From Thermotoga neapolitana DSM 4359 (GTDB lineage Bacteria; Thermotogota; Thermotogae; Thermotogales; Thermotogaceae), in NCBI RefSeq assembly GCF_000018945.1, contig NC_011978.1, forward strand, positions 1,768,729 to 1,832,728: 64,000 nucleotides of DNA. The letters run 5' to 3'. Of the stretch, positions 16,483 through 25,133 are shown piece after piece. A model generated the notes under the pieces. It was not told where the DNA came from and did no database searches. It saw nothing but the letters and a program-made list of their open reading frames with translations. How positions within the stretch are numbered: position 1 is the stretch's first letter; each line of letters opens with the position of its first letter. The translations under genes were made by a program, and so were the position numbers.

Positions 16483-17495
16483 CGATAGGTACTAACGACA
16501 GGATATGCGAAGAGACCTTCAGAAGAGCAAAAGAAAAAAGTAGTAGAGTGAAATTTTCCCCTCAACTCGAAGTTGTAAAAAATCGGTACCCATCTGTATC
16601 CATAGTAATACCTTTCTTGAACGCCAGAAAGTACATCAGCAGAATTGTTGAAAATCTTTGCTTGTTGTCTTATCCCAACTTCGAAGTAGTGTTTGTGAAT
16701 GATGGCTCCACAGATGGAAGTGATAAGGAAATCGGGAAGCTCTTGTCTAAGGACAAGAGGTTTCCATACAAAATCCTGAACCTTGAAAAGAACGAAGGAC
16801 CGTTCCTTGCAAGATACAAAGGAACCTTGGCTGCTGATGGCGAGTACGTTGTTTTCCACGATATAGACGACAGGTTGCAGTTGAATGGCATCGACAGACT
16901 TGTTCTTGATACTGTAAACTTCGGCAACAATGTGCTCCTAGCTGTTTCCTTGGCTCTGATGAAAAACGCAAAATGCACCGGTGATGTGTGGTTCATTGAC
17001 ACAGAAAAAAAACCCATGGATTACTTTCATAAAACAGTGAAACATTTGAGTGGAAGGATTAACCCGGTAGATTCCTTGTTACCCAAAAAAGTTTTGTTAG
17101 AAAGCTACTCTTTGCTCGTTTCTTTGCTGGGAGATTTTGGTAAGAACTTCTCAGTGGGTGAAGACATGCTGCTGGTTTACCACATGTTACTGAATGGCGC
17201 TGTGGAGGAGATAGTACCTGTCTACTACATCTTCAGAGGTTATGAAACAGGAAACAATTTCTCTGTTTCGAAAAATCTCGAAAAGCGTGTTCAATCTTTA
17301 CCTTTAGCTATCTCTTACATTGTTACATCCTTGACAAGAAGACAACTTGCGAACCTCGATCAGTTAGAAGAGATGGAGAACAATATAAGAAGCAGGGCAA
17401 AAGTACTTTACGGAGAGACTTTGGGAGAAAGATTCTGGAAAAATTTCTTGAAGTACAAAAATTATTTTGAAAAAACATTTGGAAAAACGTTATAA
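16443..17495 (+). CDS. GT2 family glycosyltransferase
   Basis: A GT2 enzyme of up to 350 aa with SVSIVIPFLNARKYISRIVE, FVNDGSTDGSDKEI and the metal-binding HDIDDRL. The GT-A core occupies residues about 45-230; the C-terminal 110 residues are helical. The start is uncertain: ATG 16443 overlaps the previous gene by 40 bases and has no strong ribosome site, while an in-frame GTG at 16548 would leave a cleaner N-terminus. It ends 15 bases before the promoter of the flavodiiron gene, so it closes the flagellin glycosylation block. Donor and acceptor unknown. Confidence 0.82.
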   Translation: MLQGAKNIGSWLVAIGTNDRICEETFRRAKEKSSRVKFSPQLEVVKNRYPSVSIVIPFLNARKYISRIVENLCLLSYPNFEVVFVNDGSTDGSDKEIGKLLSKDKRFPYKILNLEKNEGPFLARYKGTLAADGEYVVFHDIDDRLQLNGIDRLVLDTVNFGNNVLLAVSLALMKNAKCTGDVWFIDTEKKPMDYFHKTVKHLSGRINPVDSLLPKKVLLESYSLLVSLLGDFGKNFSVGEDMLLVYHMLLNGAVEEIVPVYYIFRGYETGNNFSVSKNLEKRVQSLPLAISYIVTSLTRRQLANLDQLEEMENNIRSRAKVLYGETLGERFWKNFLKYKNYFEKTFGKTL

Positions 17496-17509
17496 CACAA
17501 ATATTTCTA

Positions 17510-17538
17510 TTGACGCAATTCCAGATGATTGCTATAAT
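17510..17538 (+). promoter_or_regulatory. Promoter of the flavodiiron operon
   Basis: TTGACG (17510-17515) and TATAAT (17533-17538) are separated by 17 bases. This near-consensus promoter would start transcription around 17545, some 33 bases before the ATG, separating this operon from the glycosyltransferases. Confidence 0.8.
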
Positions 17539-17577
17539 GATTTAGGAACCACTAATTTTCTCCTGGAGGTGTCCTGT

Positions 17578-18775
17578 ATGCCGAAAGTCTGGACTGAAAA
17601 GGTCTTCGACGACCCAGAAATTTATATTTTAAGAATAGACGACGATCGGATAAAGTATTTCGAGGCAGTGTGGGAGATATCCGAAGGCATCAGCTACAAC
17701 GCGTACCTTGTGAAACTGGGCAGTGCAAACGTTCTGATAGACGGCTGGAAGAGAAATTACACAGAGGAGTTCATAGAAACCCTCTCCAGTCTCATCGATC
17801 CGAAAAAGATCACCCACATCGTAGTCAACCACACCGAGCCAGATCACAGCGGAACACTGCCTGAAACACTGAAAGTTATAGGACACGATGCGGAGATCCT
17901 CGCATCGAACTTTGGAAAAAGACTCCTTGAAGGTTTCTATGGGATAAAGAACGTGTCGGTGGTATCGGACGGTGAAGAAAAAGAGATAGGCGGAAGGACG
18001 TTCAAATTCGTCATGGCCCCCTGGCTTCACTGGCCCGACACGATGGTGACCTATCTCGATGGGATCCTCTTTGGATGCGATGTGGGAGGGGGGATACTCC
18101 CTTCCTTCCACTCTGGACGACTCGAGCGAAGAAGTGGTGAAAGAATACCTTCCCTACGTCACAAAATACATCGTCACTGTAATAGGACACTACAAAAACT
18201 ACATTCTGGAGGGAGCAGAGAAACTCTCCGCACTCGACATAAAAGCGATACTTCCGGGACACGGGCTGATATGGAAAAAGGATCCGGGAAAACTTCTTGA
18301 GCACTACGTGAACGTTGCGAAGGGTGTTCCAGAGAAAGGAAAAATCACGGTGATCTACGACTCCATGTACGGTTTTGTGGAGAACGTCATGAAGAAGGTG
18401 ATTGACTCTCTCAAAGAAAAAGGACTAAAACCGGTTGTTTACAGGTTCTCCGACGAAGAAAATCCTGCAATGAGTGAGATCCTGAAGGATATTCCTGACA
18501 GCGAGGCGCTGATCTTTGGTATCTCCACCTATGAGGCGGATCTTCATCCACTCATGAGGTATGTCATCTACGAGATCACCGACAAAGCAAATTATGAAAA
18601 ACCCGTTCTTGTCTTTGGTGTGCACGGCTGGGCTCCGTCTGTCGAGAGAAAGTCAGGAGAATTTCTGAAGGAGTCGAAGTACAGAGTGCTTTCTTTCACA
18701 GAGGTGAGGGGTGCTGGCGTGGACGAGAAGAAGGTCGAAGAGGCGATAGATCTTCTCATGAAAGAACTGGAGTGA
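17578..18775 (+). pseudogene. fprA: Flavodiiron protein (oxygen reductase), frameshifted
   Basis: It closely resembles the T. maritima flavodiiron protein (about 398 aa), which reduces oxygen to water. The beta-lactamase-like domain shows the metal ligands NHTEPDHSGTLP and WLHWPDTM. The flavodoxin domain begins VIYDSMYGFVENVM. The reading frame breaks after CDVGGG at a run of six G (18088-18093). One G fewer would continue as GYSLPSTLDDSSEEVV and so on to the proper C-terminus MKELE. Both halves are otherwise fully conserved, so this is a very recent mutation, a slippage-controlled switch or a sequencing error. ATG 17578 follows GGAGGTG. Confidence 0.9.
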
Positions 18776-19857
18776 TGAACGTGAAGGTGCTGATAGTCGG
18801 AAATGGTCCCGGTGGGGTGGAACTGGCAAAACAACTCTCGGAAGATCACGAAGTCACCATCGTCGAAAAGGAAACGGTTCCCTATTACACAAAACCCATG
18901 CTCAGCCACTATGTGGCAGGGGACGTAAAAGAAGAGAACCTCTTTCCCTATTCCCTGGACTGGTACAGAAAAAAGGGCATTGAACTCCTTCTTGGCACGA
19001 CCGCAAAGAAGATCGACACAAAGAAAAAGACTCTGGAAACAGACAGAGGAACCCTCGAATACGACATCCTCGTTCTTGCAACGGGGGCAGGCCCCAGAAA
19101 GCTTCAGATACCGGGTTCTGAAAAAATGCTCACCCTGAGAACAATCGACGACGCAAAAAAACTGAAAGAAGCCATAGAAAAAGAGAGGGAATTGGTCATC
19201 ATCGGTGGAGGCTTTATCGGTCTGGAACTTGCAGGAAATCTCTCGAAGAAGGGCTTCAAGGTGAGAGTCGTCGAAAAGACAACGTCTCTCATGGGACTCG
19301 ATGGGGACCTGACGGAGAGGATAAAAAAGGAACTGGAAAAGTACGGTGTGGAGTTCTATCTTGGAAGAGATGTTGAGAGGATAGAAAACGACGTTCTCGT
19401 TACAGACAAAGAGGAGATCCCTTCAAAGGTTATTCTATGCTCCATAGGGATAGTACCGGAGACAACTCTTGCAGAAGAGAGCGGTCTTGCAGTGAACAGG
19501 GGTGTCCTCGTGGACAGGACTTTCAAGACATCGGAGTCGAACGTCTACGCTATAGGGGACTGCGCAGAGCACAACGGTATCATCTGTGGAACGGCAAAGG
19601 CTGCCATGGCGCATGCGAAAGTTCTGGCGAACAACCTGAGAGGCATTCCGGATGAGTACGACTTCCAGTTCAGGTCTTCCTACTTCAAGTTTGGCGACTT
19701 TCCCATCGCCGTCCTGGGAACCCTCACGAAGGATGGAAACTGGCTGGACAGTGAAACCAAAGCCTTCTACAGGGATGGGAAGATCGTTGGAGTTGTGGTC
19801 TTCGAAGACATGAAAAAGGCAAGGGATTGGGAGGAAAGGCTCAGAAGTTCTCGATGA
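18775..19857 (+). CDS. NAD(P)H:rubredoxin oxidoreductase-like flavoprotein
   Basis: A 360-aa FAD/NADH flavoprotein: an FAD-binding N-terminus VLIVGNGPGGVELAKQL, an NAD-binding GGGFIGLELAGNLSKKG at about residues 143-160, and the FAD ribityl motif NVYAIGDCAEH near 260. It belongs to the rubredoxin reductase/NADH oxidase group. The start overlaps the fprA stop (TGATG). In T. maritima the equivalent enzyme feeds electrons through rubredoxin to the flavodiiron protein, and the gene order here supports the same oxygen-scavenging chain. Rubredoxin itself is not in the window. Confidence 0.9.
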   Translation: MNVKVLIVGNGPGGVELAKQLSEDHEVTIVEKETVPYYTKPMLSHYVAGDVKEENLFPYSLDWYRKKGIELLLGTTAKKIDTKKKTLETDRGTLEYDILVLATGAGPRKLQIPGSEKMLTLRTIDDAKKLKEAIEKERELVIIGGGFIGLELAGNLSKKGFKVRVVEKTTSLMGLDGDLTERIKKELEKYGVEFYLGRDVERIENDVLVTDKEEIPSKVILCSIGIVPETTLAEESGLAVNRGVLVDRTFKTSESNVYAIGDCAEHNGIICGTAKAAMAHAKVLANNLRGIPDEYDFQFRSSYFKFGDFPIAVLGTLTKDGNWLDSETKAFYRDGKIVGVVVFEDMKKARDWEERLRSSR

Positions 19858-20525
19858 GACTCTTCGATGAAATAGCAGAAAGGTACGACCTTCTAAACAG
19901 GATCATCTCCTTTGGAATGGATCTGAAATGGAGAGAACAGATGGTGACCCTTGTCCTGGAAAAGCATCCGAACAAGGTCCTCGACCTTGCCACGGGAACA
20001 GGTGATGTCATCAAACTTTTGAAGGAAAAAGCACCACATCTTGAAGTTACAGGGCTTGATCTTTCGCTGGAGATGATGGAGATAGCAAAAAAGAAAGTGA
20101 AAGGTGCAGAGTTCATCACAGGAGACGCCCACGATCTTCCTTTCGAAGATGAAGAGTTCGATGTCATCACAGTGGCGTTTGGATTCAGGAACTTCTCCGA
20201 CAGAAGAAGAGTTCTGAAAGAATGCCGCAGGGTGCTCAAAAAAGGTGGAAGACTTGTGATTCTTGAACTTCTTCCTCCAAACACCAGAAGGTTCACCGGG
20301 AAACTCTACTCTCTCTACCTGAAACTCTTTGTTCCTCTCCTTGGAGGAGTCTTCAGTGGGGATTTTCGTGCCTACAGGTACCTCTCCAGATCCGTTCTCA
20401 ACTTTCTGACACCTGATCGGATAGTGAAGATGATGGAAGAAGAAGGCTTTGAGGTGAGTTTCAAGCCTCTTCTTTTTTCTGTGGCGGGGATCTTCGCTGG
20501 TGATAAAATTTCCTCAGGTAATTAA
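19854..20525 (+). CDS. UbiE/MenG-family SAM methyltransferase
   Basis: A class I methyltransferase of 223 aa with the UbiE/COQ5 signatures: YDLLNRIISFGMDLKWRE, motif I VLDLATGTGDV, ITVAFGFRNFSDR and RVLKKGGRLVILELLPP. The ATG at 19854 overlaps the previous stop as ATGA; a GTG 27 bases upstream is in frame but lies in the preceding gene. The family normally methylates quinone precursors, yet Thermotoga is not known to make menaquinone or ubiquinone, so the substrate here is open. It is translationally coupled to the oxygen-reduction genes. Confidence 0.85.
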   Translation: MRLFDEIAERYDLLNRIISFGMDLKWREQMVTLVLEKHPNKVLDLATGTGDVIKLLKEKAPHLEVTGLDLSLEMMEIAKKKVKGAEFITGDAHDLPFEDEEFDVITVAFGFRNFSDRRRVLKECRRVLKKGGRLVILELLPPNTRRFTGKLYSLYLKLFVPLLGGVFSGDFRAYRYLSRSVLNFLTPDRIVKMMEEEGFEVSFKPLLFSVAGIFAGDKISSGN

Positions 20526-20544
20526 TTCGTCTCAGAAACGAATT
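20524..20544 (+). repeat. Small inverted repeat before the GH4 gene
   Basis: AATTCGT-N7-ACGAATT (7-bp arms) begins within the ubiE stop codon and lies about 20 bases upstream of the GH4 start, followed by TAAAAA. It may be a weak attenuator or an operator; there is no T-run, so it is not a normal terminator. Confidence 0.4.
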
Positions 20545-20565
20545 TAAAAAGAAGGGGGTAAAAAC

Positions 20566-21975
20566 ATGAAGATCTCCATCGTCGGAGCGGGCAGTGTGAG
20601 GTTTGCCCTCCAGCTTGTGGAAGACATCGCCCAGACAGATGAACTCTCAAGAGAAGACACACACATCTACCTGATGGACGTTCACGAAAGAAGACTCAAC
20701 GCTTCCTACATCCTGGCAAGAAAGTACGTGGAAGAACTGAACTCACCCGTGAAAGTGGTGAAAACGGAAAGTCTCGATGAAGCGATAGAGGGTGCGGACT
20801 TCATCATAAACACCGCCTACCCTTATGATCCGAGGTATCACGACAGCGGATCTCAAAGGTGGGACGAGGTCACAAAGGTAGGAGAAAAACACGGCTACTA
20901 CAGAGGAATAGACAGTCAGGAACTGAACATGGTCTCCACCTACACCTACGTCCTCTCCTCCTATCCCGATGTGAAACTCGCCCTTGAGATCGCTGAGAAG
21001 ATGAAGAAGATGGCGCCAAAAGCATATCTGATGCAGACGGCCAATCCCGTTTTTGAGATCACACAGGCGGTGAGAAGATGGACAGGTGCGAACATTATCG
21101 GGTTCTGCCATGGAGTTGCCGGTGTCTACGAGGTCTTTGAAAGACTCGGTCTTGATCCAGAGGAAGTGGACTGGCAGGTTGCCGGGGTGAACCACGGAAT
21201 CTGGCTGAACAGGTTCAGATACAGAGGAAAGGATGCATACCCACTTCTCGACGAGTGGATAGAAAAAGAACTTTCAAAGTGGGAACCGAAGAACCCCTGG
21301 GACACACAGATGTCCCCTGCTGCGATGGACATGTACAGGTTCTACGGGATGCTCCCGATAGGGGACACGGTGAGGAACGGCACCTGGAAGTACCATTACA
21401 ACCTTGAGACGAAGAAGAAGTGGTTCAGAAGGTTCGGCGGAATAGACAACGAGGTGGAAAGACCGAAGTTCCATGAACACCTCAGAAGGGCAAGAGAGCG
21501 CCTCATAAAACTCGCAGAGGAAGTCCAGGAAAATCCACACCTGAAGATCACAGAGAAACACCCCGAGATCTTTCCAAAGGGAAGACTCAGTGGGGAACAG
21601 CACATTCCCTTCATAAACGCGATAGCAAACAACAAGCGTGTGAGGCTCTTCTTGAACGTGGAAAATCAGGGAGCACTCAAAGATTTCCCCGACGATCTGG
21701 TGATGGAACTTCCGGTCTGGGTGGACAGCAGCGGAATACACAGAGAGAAGGTAGAACCCGATCTCACACACCGAATCAAGATCTTCTATCTCTGGCCAAG
21801 GATCTTGAGGATGGAATGGAATCTGGAGGCGTTCATCTCAAGAGACAGAAAGGTACTGGAGGAGATCCTCATCAGAGATCCGAGGACGAAATCTTACGAA
21901 CAGGTTGTGAAGGTGCTGGACGAGATACTCAGCCTTCCTTTCAACGAAGAGATAAGAAGATACTATGAAAATTGA
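20566..21975 (+). CDS. GH4 glycosidase, probably alpha-glucuronidase type
   Basis: A 469-aa NAD- and Mn-dependent family 4 glycoside hydrolase. The dinucleotide-binding start is ISIVGAGSVRFALQLVED. Other family motifs are MQTANPVFEITQAV, the metal-binding cysteine in FCHGVAGVYEVFERLG (near residue 180) and QVAGVNHGIWLNRF. The CHG motif differs from the alpha-glucosidase-type motif and, as I recall, has been associated with alpha-glucuronidase activity in T. maritima GH4 enzymes; specificity is therefore a reasoned guess. It starts at ATG 20566 after AAGGGGG and ends at a strong terminator. It lies downstream of ubiE with a small hairpin between them. Confidence 0.88.
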   Translation: MKISIVGAGSVRFALQLVEDIAQTDELSREDTHIYLMDVHERRLNASYILARKYVEELNSPVKVVKTESLDEAIEGADFIINTAYPYDPRYHDSGSQRWDEVTKVGEKHGYYRGIDSQELNMVSTYTYVLSSYPDVKLALEIAEKMKKMAPKAYLMQTANPVFEITQAVRRWTGANIIGFCHGVAGVYEVFERLGLDPEEVDWQVAGVNHGIWLNRFRYRGKDAYPLLDEWIEKELSKWEPKNPWDTQMSPAAMDMYRFYGMLPIGDTVRNGTWKYHYNLETKKKWFRRFGGIDNEVERPKFHEHLRRARERLIKLAEEVQENPHLKITEKHPEIFPKGRLSGEQHIPFINAIANNKRVRLFLNVENQGALKDFPDDLVMELPVWVDSSGIHREKVEPDLTHRIKIFYLWPRILRMEWNLEAFISRDRKVLEEILIRDPRTKSYEQVVKVLDEILSLPFNEEIRRYYEN

Positions 21976-21986
21976 TGATTCAAAAC

Positions 21987-22010
21987 AAGCCCCCTCTTCG
22001 GGGGCTTTTT
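21987..22010. terminator. Bidirectional terminator between GH4 gene and tRNA-Gln
   Basis: AAGCCCCC-TCTTC-GGGGGCTT with flanking T-runs on both strands (TTTTTCT on plus, TTGTTTTG on minus) can end both the GH4 transcript and the tRNA transcript. Confidence 0.88.
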
Positions 22011-22013
22011 CTC

Positions 22014-22087
22014 TGGCTGGGGCGGGTGGATTCGAACCACCGATCGCGGATCCAAAGTCCGCCGCCTTACCACTTGGCCACGCCCCA
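22014..22087 (-). tRNA. tRNA-Gln (anticodon TTG), CCA encoded
   Basis: On the minus strand the cloverleaf is complete. The acceptor stem is TGGGGCG/CGCCCCA with discriminator G and an encoded CCA. The D-loop contains CAAGTGGTAAGG. The anticodon arm GCGGA-CTTTGGA-TCCGC carries anticodon TTG, and the T arm GGTGG-TTCGAAT-CCACC is perfect. With CCA the gene is 74 bases. It is transcribed alone between its own promoter and the terminator at 21987-22010. Confidence 0.95.
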
Positions 22088-22104
22088 ACCTTTTCCGTGC
22101 TATA

Positions 22105-22133
22105 ATTTTACCACTGTGGGTGAGCCTTTTCAA
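22105..22133 (-). promoter_or_regulatory. Promoter of tRNA-Gln
   Basis: Minus-strand TTGAAA (22133-22128) and TAAAAT (22110-22105) are 17 bases apart, with the tRNA 5' end 18 bases downstream. The -35 overlaps the ribosome site of the divergent uridine-kinase-like gene. Confidence 0.65.
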
Positions 22134-22146
22134 GGAGGGAGCAAGC

Positions 22147-23813
22147 GTGCGAAAAGTCGTTCTTCGCTCCAGACTGGACAACAGAGAGATCGTCCTTGAA
22201 GAGGGGGAAGATCTCTTTCATCTGGCCGAAGAATATCAAAAGTACTTCAAATACAGAATACTCGCAGCGAAAGTGAACAACCGCATAGTGGAACTCTTCA
22301 GAACACCGGACAGAAGCGGTGAACTGGACTTCATAGATCTCACCGACCCGGACGGACTCAGGATATACCAGAGAGGCCTCGTCTTTCTGGCGAGTCTGGC
22401 TGTGAGAAAACTGAACCCAGACTGGAGGTTGAAGGTCCTTCACTCCCTCGGAAAGGGCATCTACTGCGAAATTTACGAAAAGGACAGACTGATCGTTCCT
22501 GACTCTCAACAGGTCATCTCCATAAAAGAAAAGATGGAAGAACTCGTGCAGAAGGACCTCCCTATAGAGAAGAGGACGTTCTACAAGGATGAGGCAAGAG
22601 AGATTCTTTTAAGGGAAGGACTCGAAAAAACCGTAAGGCTTTTCAAGTACAGAAAGAAGAGAACCGTGAAGCTCTACCACTGCGATGGATTCTGGGCTTA
22701 CTTCTACGGGTACCTTCCACCCAGCACCGGCAGGATAAACGTCTTCGATGTTCAACCATACAACCAGGGAATCGTCCTCGTTCATCCGGACCCAAAGACG
22801 GGAGATCTACCGACGATTCACATGCCAAAACTTTCCCGGGTGTTTCTCGAATACGCACGCTGGCTCAGTGTTCTGGAGATCGAGTACGTCTCGGATCTCA
22901 ACGATCTCATCGCCCACAGTGAAAGAAAGGTAGCCGAACTCATGCTCCTTTCCGAAGCGCTTCACGAGAAGAAAATATCGGACATAGCAGATGAAATAAC
23001 GAAAGACAGAAGAAGGCGTCTTGTCCTGATAGCGGGACCATCGTCCTCTGGAAAGACCACCTTCGCAAAGAGACTCTCACTGCAGCTCAGGGTGAACGGG
23101 CTGAAACCTGTTGCCATATCCCTCGACGACTATTTCGTGGACAGGGAGAAAACACCCCGTGATGAAAACGGAAACTACGACTTCGACTCGATTGAAGCCC
23201 TCGACGTAGATCTCTTCAACAGGCACCTTCAGGATCTTCTCGCAGGGAAAGAGGTGGTGCTTCCGAAGTTCAACTTCAAAACCGGAAAGAGGATGAGGGG
23301 CCAGTTCTCAAACTCGAAAAGGACAACATCATAATCGTCGAAGGAATACACGGCCTGAACGAGCGGCTGACGGCTTCGATACCGAAGGAACAGAAGTTCA
23401 AGATATACGTGAGTGCCCTGACACAGCTGAACATCGACGATCACAACAGAGTCACAACAACGGACACCCGTCTTCTCAGAAGGATCGTGAGGGACTACAA
23501 GTTCCGTGGACACACGGCGTACGACACCCTGAAGATGTGGCCAAATGTCAGAAAAGGGGAAGAAAGAAACATCTTTCCCTATCAGGAAGAGGCAGATGCG
23601 ATGTTCAACTCGGCTCTGGTGTACGAAATTCCTGTGCTCAGAATCTTTGCTGAACCTCTTCTTGTTCAGGTTCCGGAGGACACCCCAGAGTACTCGGAGG
23701 CACTGAGACTTTTGAAACTTCTGGACTTCTTCTTGCCGATCACGAACATAGAGGATATTCCTGACAAATCGATCTTGAGAGAGTTCATAGGAAGGAGTAT
23801 CTTCAAATACTGA
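22147..23813 (+). pseudogene. TGS/ThrRS-like domain-uridine kinase fusion, frameshifted
   Basis: It belongs to the nucleoside-kinase family in which an N-terminal ThrRS-like region (residues 1 to about 270) precedes a uridine kinase/PRK domain. The P-loop is AGPSSSGKTTFAKRL and the substrate segment is ISLDDYFVDREKTPRDENGN. The frame is lost between about 23283 and 23296. The upstream reading ends at a stop at 23332-23334. The other frame supplies EGPVLKLEKDNIIIVEGIHG and the full C-terminus to 23813. A single missing base (probably one G in AGAGGATGAGGGG) explains it. GTG 22147 follows AAGGAGGGA. It is the first gene of a long plus-strand operon; the physiological role of the family is unsettled. 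Confidence 0.87.
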
Positions 23814-24691
23814 TGATGAGGGTGCTCTGGTTGATATCAATCCTTTTTGTCACCGTTTCTCTGGCGGATACTTTAACGCTGGATGCAACCCTGCTGAACT
23901 TTGATGAGACTCTGCAGATCCTTCTGGAACACTCAAAGATCTTCGAAATCACACCACCGTCCACGGGAACGGTGGGAAGTCTCAAGTACCTGGAGTACAA
24001 CGGCCACGTTCTTGCCAATGTGGAAGACCTCTACATCCTCGACAACAACAAGTTGCCAAATCCAGGCGTTCCAGTGGAGACCCTGAAACTGTTCGGTGTG
24101 GATTATGTTCAGGCAGATGGAAACATCAAGATAATCACATGCAGAGTGAACTCCATAGAGGAGATCGGAAGAACAATCGTTGTAAACTACGAAGGTGAGA
24201 GAAACTTCGATATCGAACAGGCGGAAGACTCTATGAAGATTGTCGCAAAAGACTGGCTCGTCTTCAGGGGAAAACCGGCCGCACCCGGAGATGTGCTCTT
24301 TGAAAAAAGAGAAGTTGTGGTAGAAAAAACTGCAGAGAGCGATGGTCAGTTCAGAGTCTTGCTGAAACTCAAAGAATCGGCTGGTTACATCGTGAAACCA
24401 CTGGGAGAGCGGATCGATCCCTTCGAAAAAGACACGGTCTTCCTGGTGGGATACGGTGATGGAAGGGTGATCGTGAGGAGTTTCTCCAAGGACCTGAACG
24501 GGCTCGATCTTCCCGCCTACTCGAATTCTTTGAAGATCGCAAAAAGAATTGCAGATGAGATGAACTACAGAATTGAGATATGTCCCATATACGATATTCC
24601 CGTTGGGGTCACGGGGGTTGTGGTTCTTCTGAGAGAAGAGGAAGATATGCCAGAACTTCTGGATGTCATTGAGAGGTTGATGAAGGAATGA
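23813..24691 (+). CDS. Secreted or membrane-anchored hypothetical protein
   Basis: 292 aa. An N-terminal signal peptide (LWLISILFVTVSLAD) precedes a beta-rich region opening LTLDATLLNFDETLQILLEH. The C-terminal part is also mixed alpha/beta, and no catalytic motif is recognised. The start overlaps the preceding stop (TGATGATG); either of two adjacent ATGs could be used. It overlaps the next gene by four bases. The neighbours (GerMN-type protein, CtpA protease) suggest a periplasmic or envelope role. Function unknown. Confidence 0.75.
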   Translation: MMRVLWLISILFVTVSLADTLTLDATLLNFDETLQILLEHSKIFEITPPSTGTVGSLKYLEYNGHVLANVEDLYILDNNKLPNPGVPVETLKLFGVDYVQADGNIKIITCRVNSIEEIGRTIVVNYEGERNFDIEQAEDSMKIVAKDWLVFRGKPAAPGDVLFEKREVVVEKTAESDGQFRVLLKLKESAGYIVKPLGERIDPFEKDTVFLVGYGDGRVIVRSFSKDLNGLDLPAYSNSLKIAKRIADEMNYRIEICPIYDIPVGVTGVVVLLREEEDMPELLDVIERLMKE

Positions 24692-25023
24692 AAAGATACG
24701 CTTCTTTTATAATCCTTCTGGTGACAGTTGCTGTCTTTTCAACGGAGTTGAAGATATGCTATCTGAGCGAAGACCTTTTGCCTGTTGTCAAGGTGATAGA
24801 GGCAAAGGAAAATCCTGTCCTTGAGATCTTCGAGGCGCTCTCATCCCCTCCTTCGGGGTTGAAGAGTTTTGTGCCTCAGGATGTGCTCAGGGCCTACTTC
24901 TTCGTTGGAGACTATTTGATTCTTGACCTCTACAGTGAAAGGCTGAAGGGAATGGATTTTGAAGCGGAAAGATACTTTCTACACCAGATGCTCTACACGG
25001 TCTTTTTGAACGTGAAGGGGTGA
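24688..25023 (+). CDS. Small secreted GerMN-like protein
   Basis: 111 aa with a signal peptide (FIILLVTVAVFS) and a single domain that reads like GerMN. It has VLEIFEALSSPPSGLKSFVP, then two strands ending YLILDLYSERLKGMDFEAE and a helix HQMLYTVFLNV. GerMN domains occur in lipoproteins of spore formers and of the general cell envelope; Thermotoga does not sporulate, so a cell-wall role is more likely. It overlaps the previous gene by four bases (ATGA). Assignment by pattern only. Confidence 0.65.
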   Translation: MKRYASFIILLVTVAVFSTELKICYLSEDLLPVVKVIEAKENPVLEIFEALSSPPSGLKSFVPQDVLRAYFFVGDYLILDLYSERLKGMDFEAERYFLHQMLYTVFLNVKG

Positions 25024-25028
25024 ACAAC

Positions 25029-25133
25029 GTGTACATTCTTGTGGATGGAAAAAGACGCAACGTGCTCGTCAAGCACGTGGACATCAGATTCAGTTTTCCA
25101 AGAGAGGTGTGGGAGAAGTGGCCGATACACTGA
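25029..25133 (+). CDS. Possible 34-aa small protein
   Basis: A short frame, GTG 25029 to TGA 25133, follows the GerMN-like gene by five bases with an AAGGGGTGA ribosome site at proper distance. It begins MYILVDGKRRNVLVKHVDIR and ends EKWPIH. Its end overlaps the trmI start by 25 bases in another frame. It may be a real micro-protein, a translational coupler for trmI, or chance coding. Confidence 0.4.
   Translation: MYILVDGKRRNVLVKHVDIRFSFPREVWEKWPIH

Noticed and set aside
22101-22106. Plus-strand TATAAT as promoter of the uridine-kinase-like gene
   Set aside because: No -35 box at a proper distance; the same bases are explained by the minus-strand tRNA promoter region. It may still act weakly.
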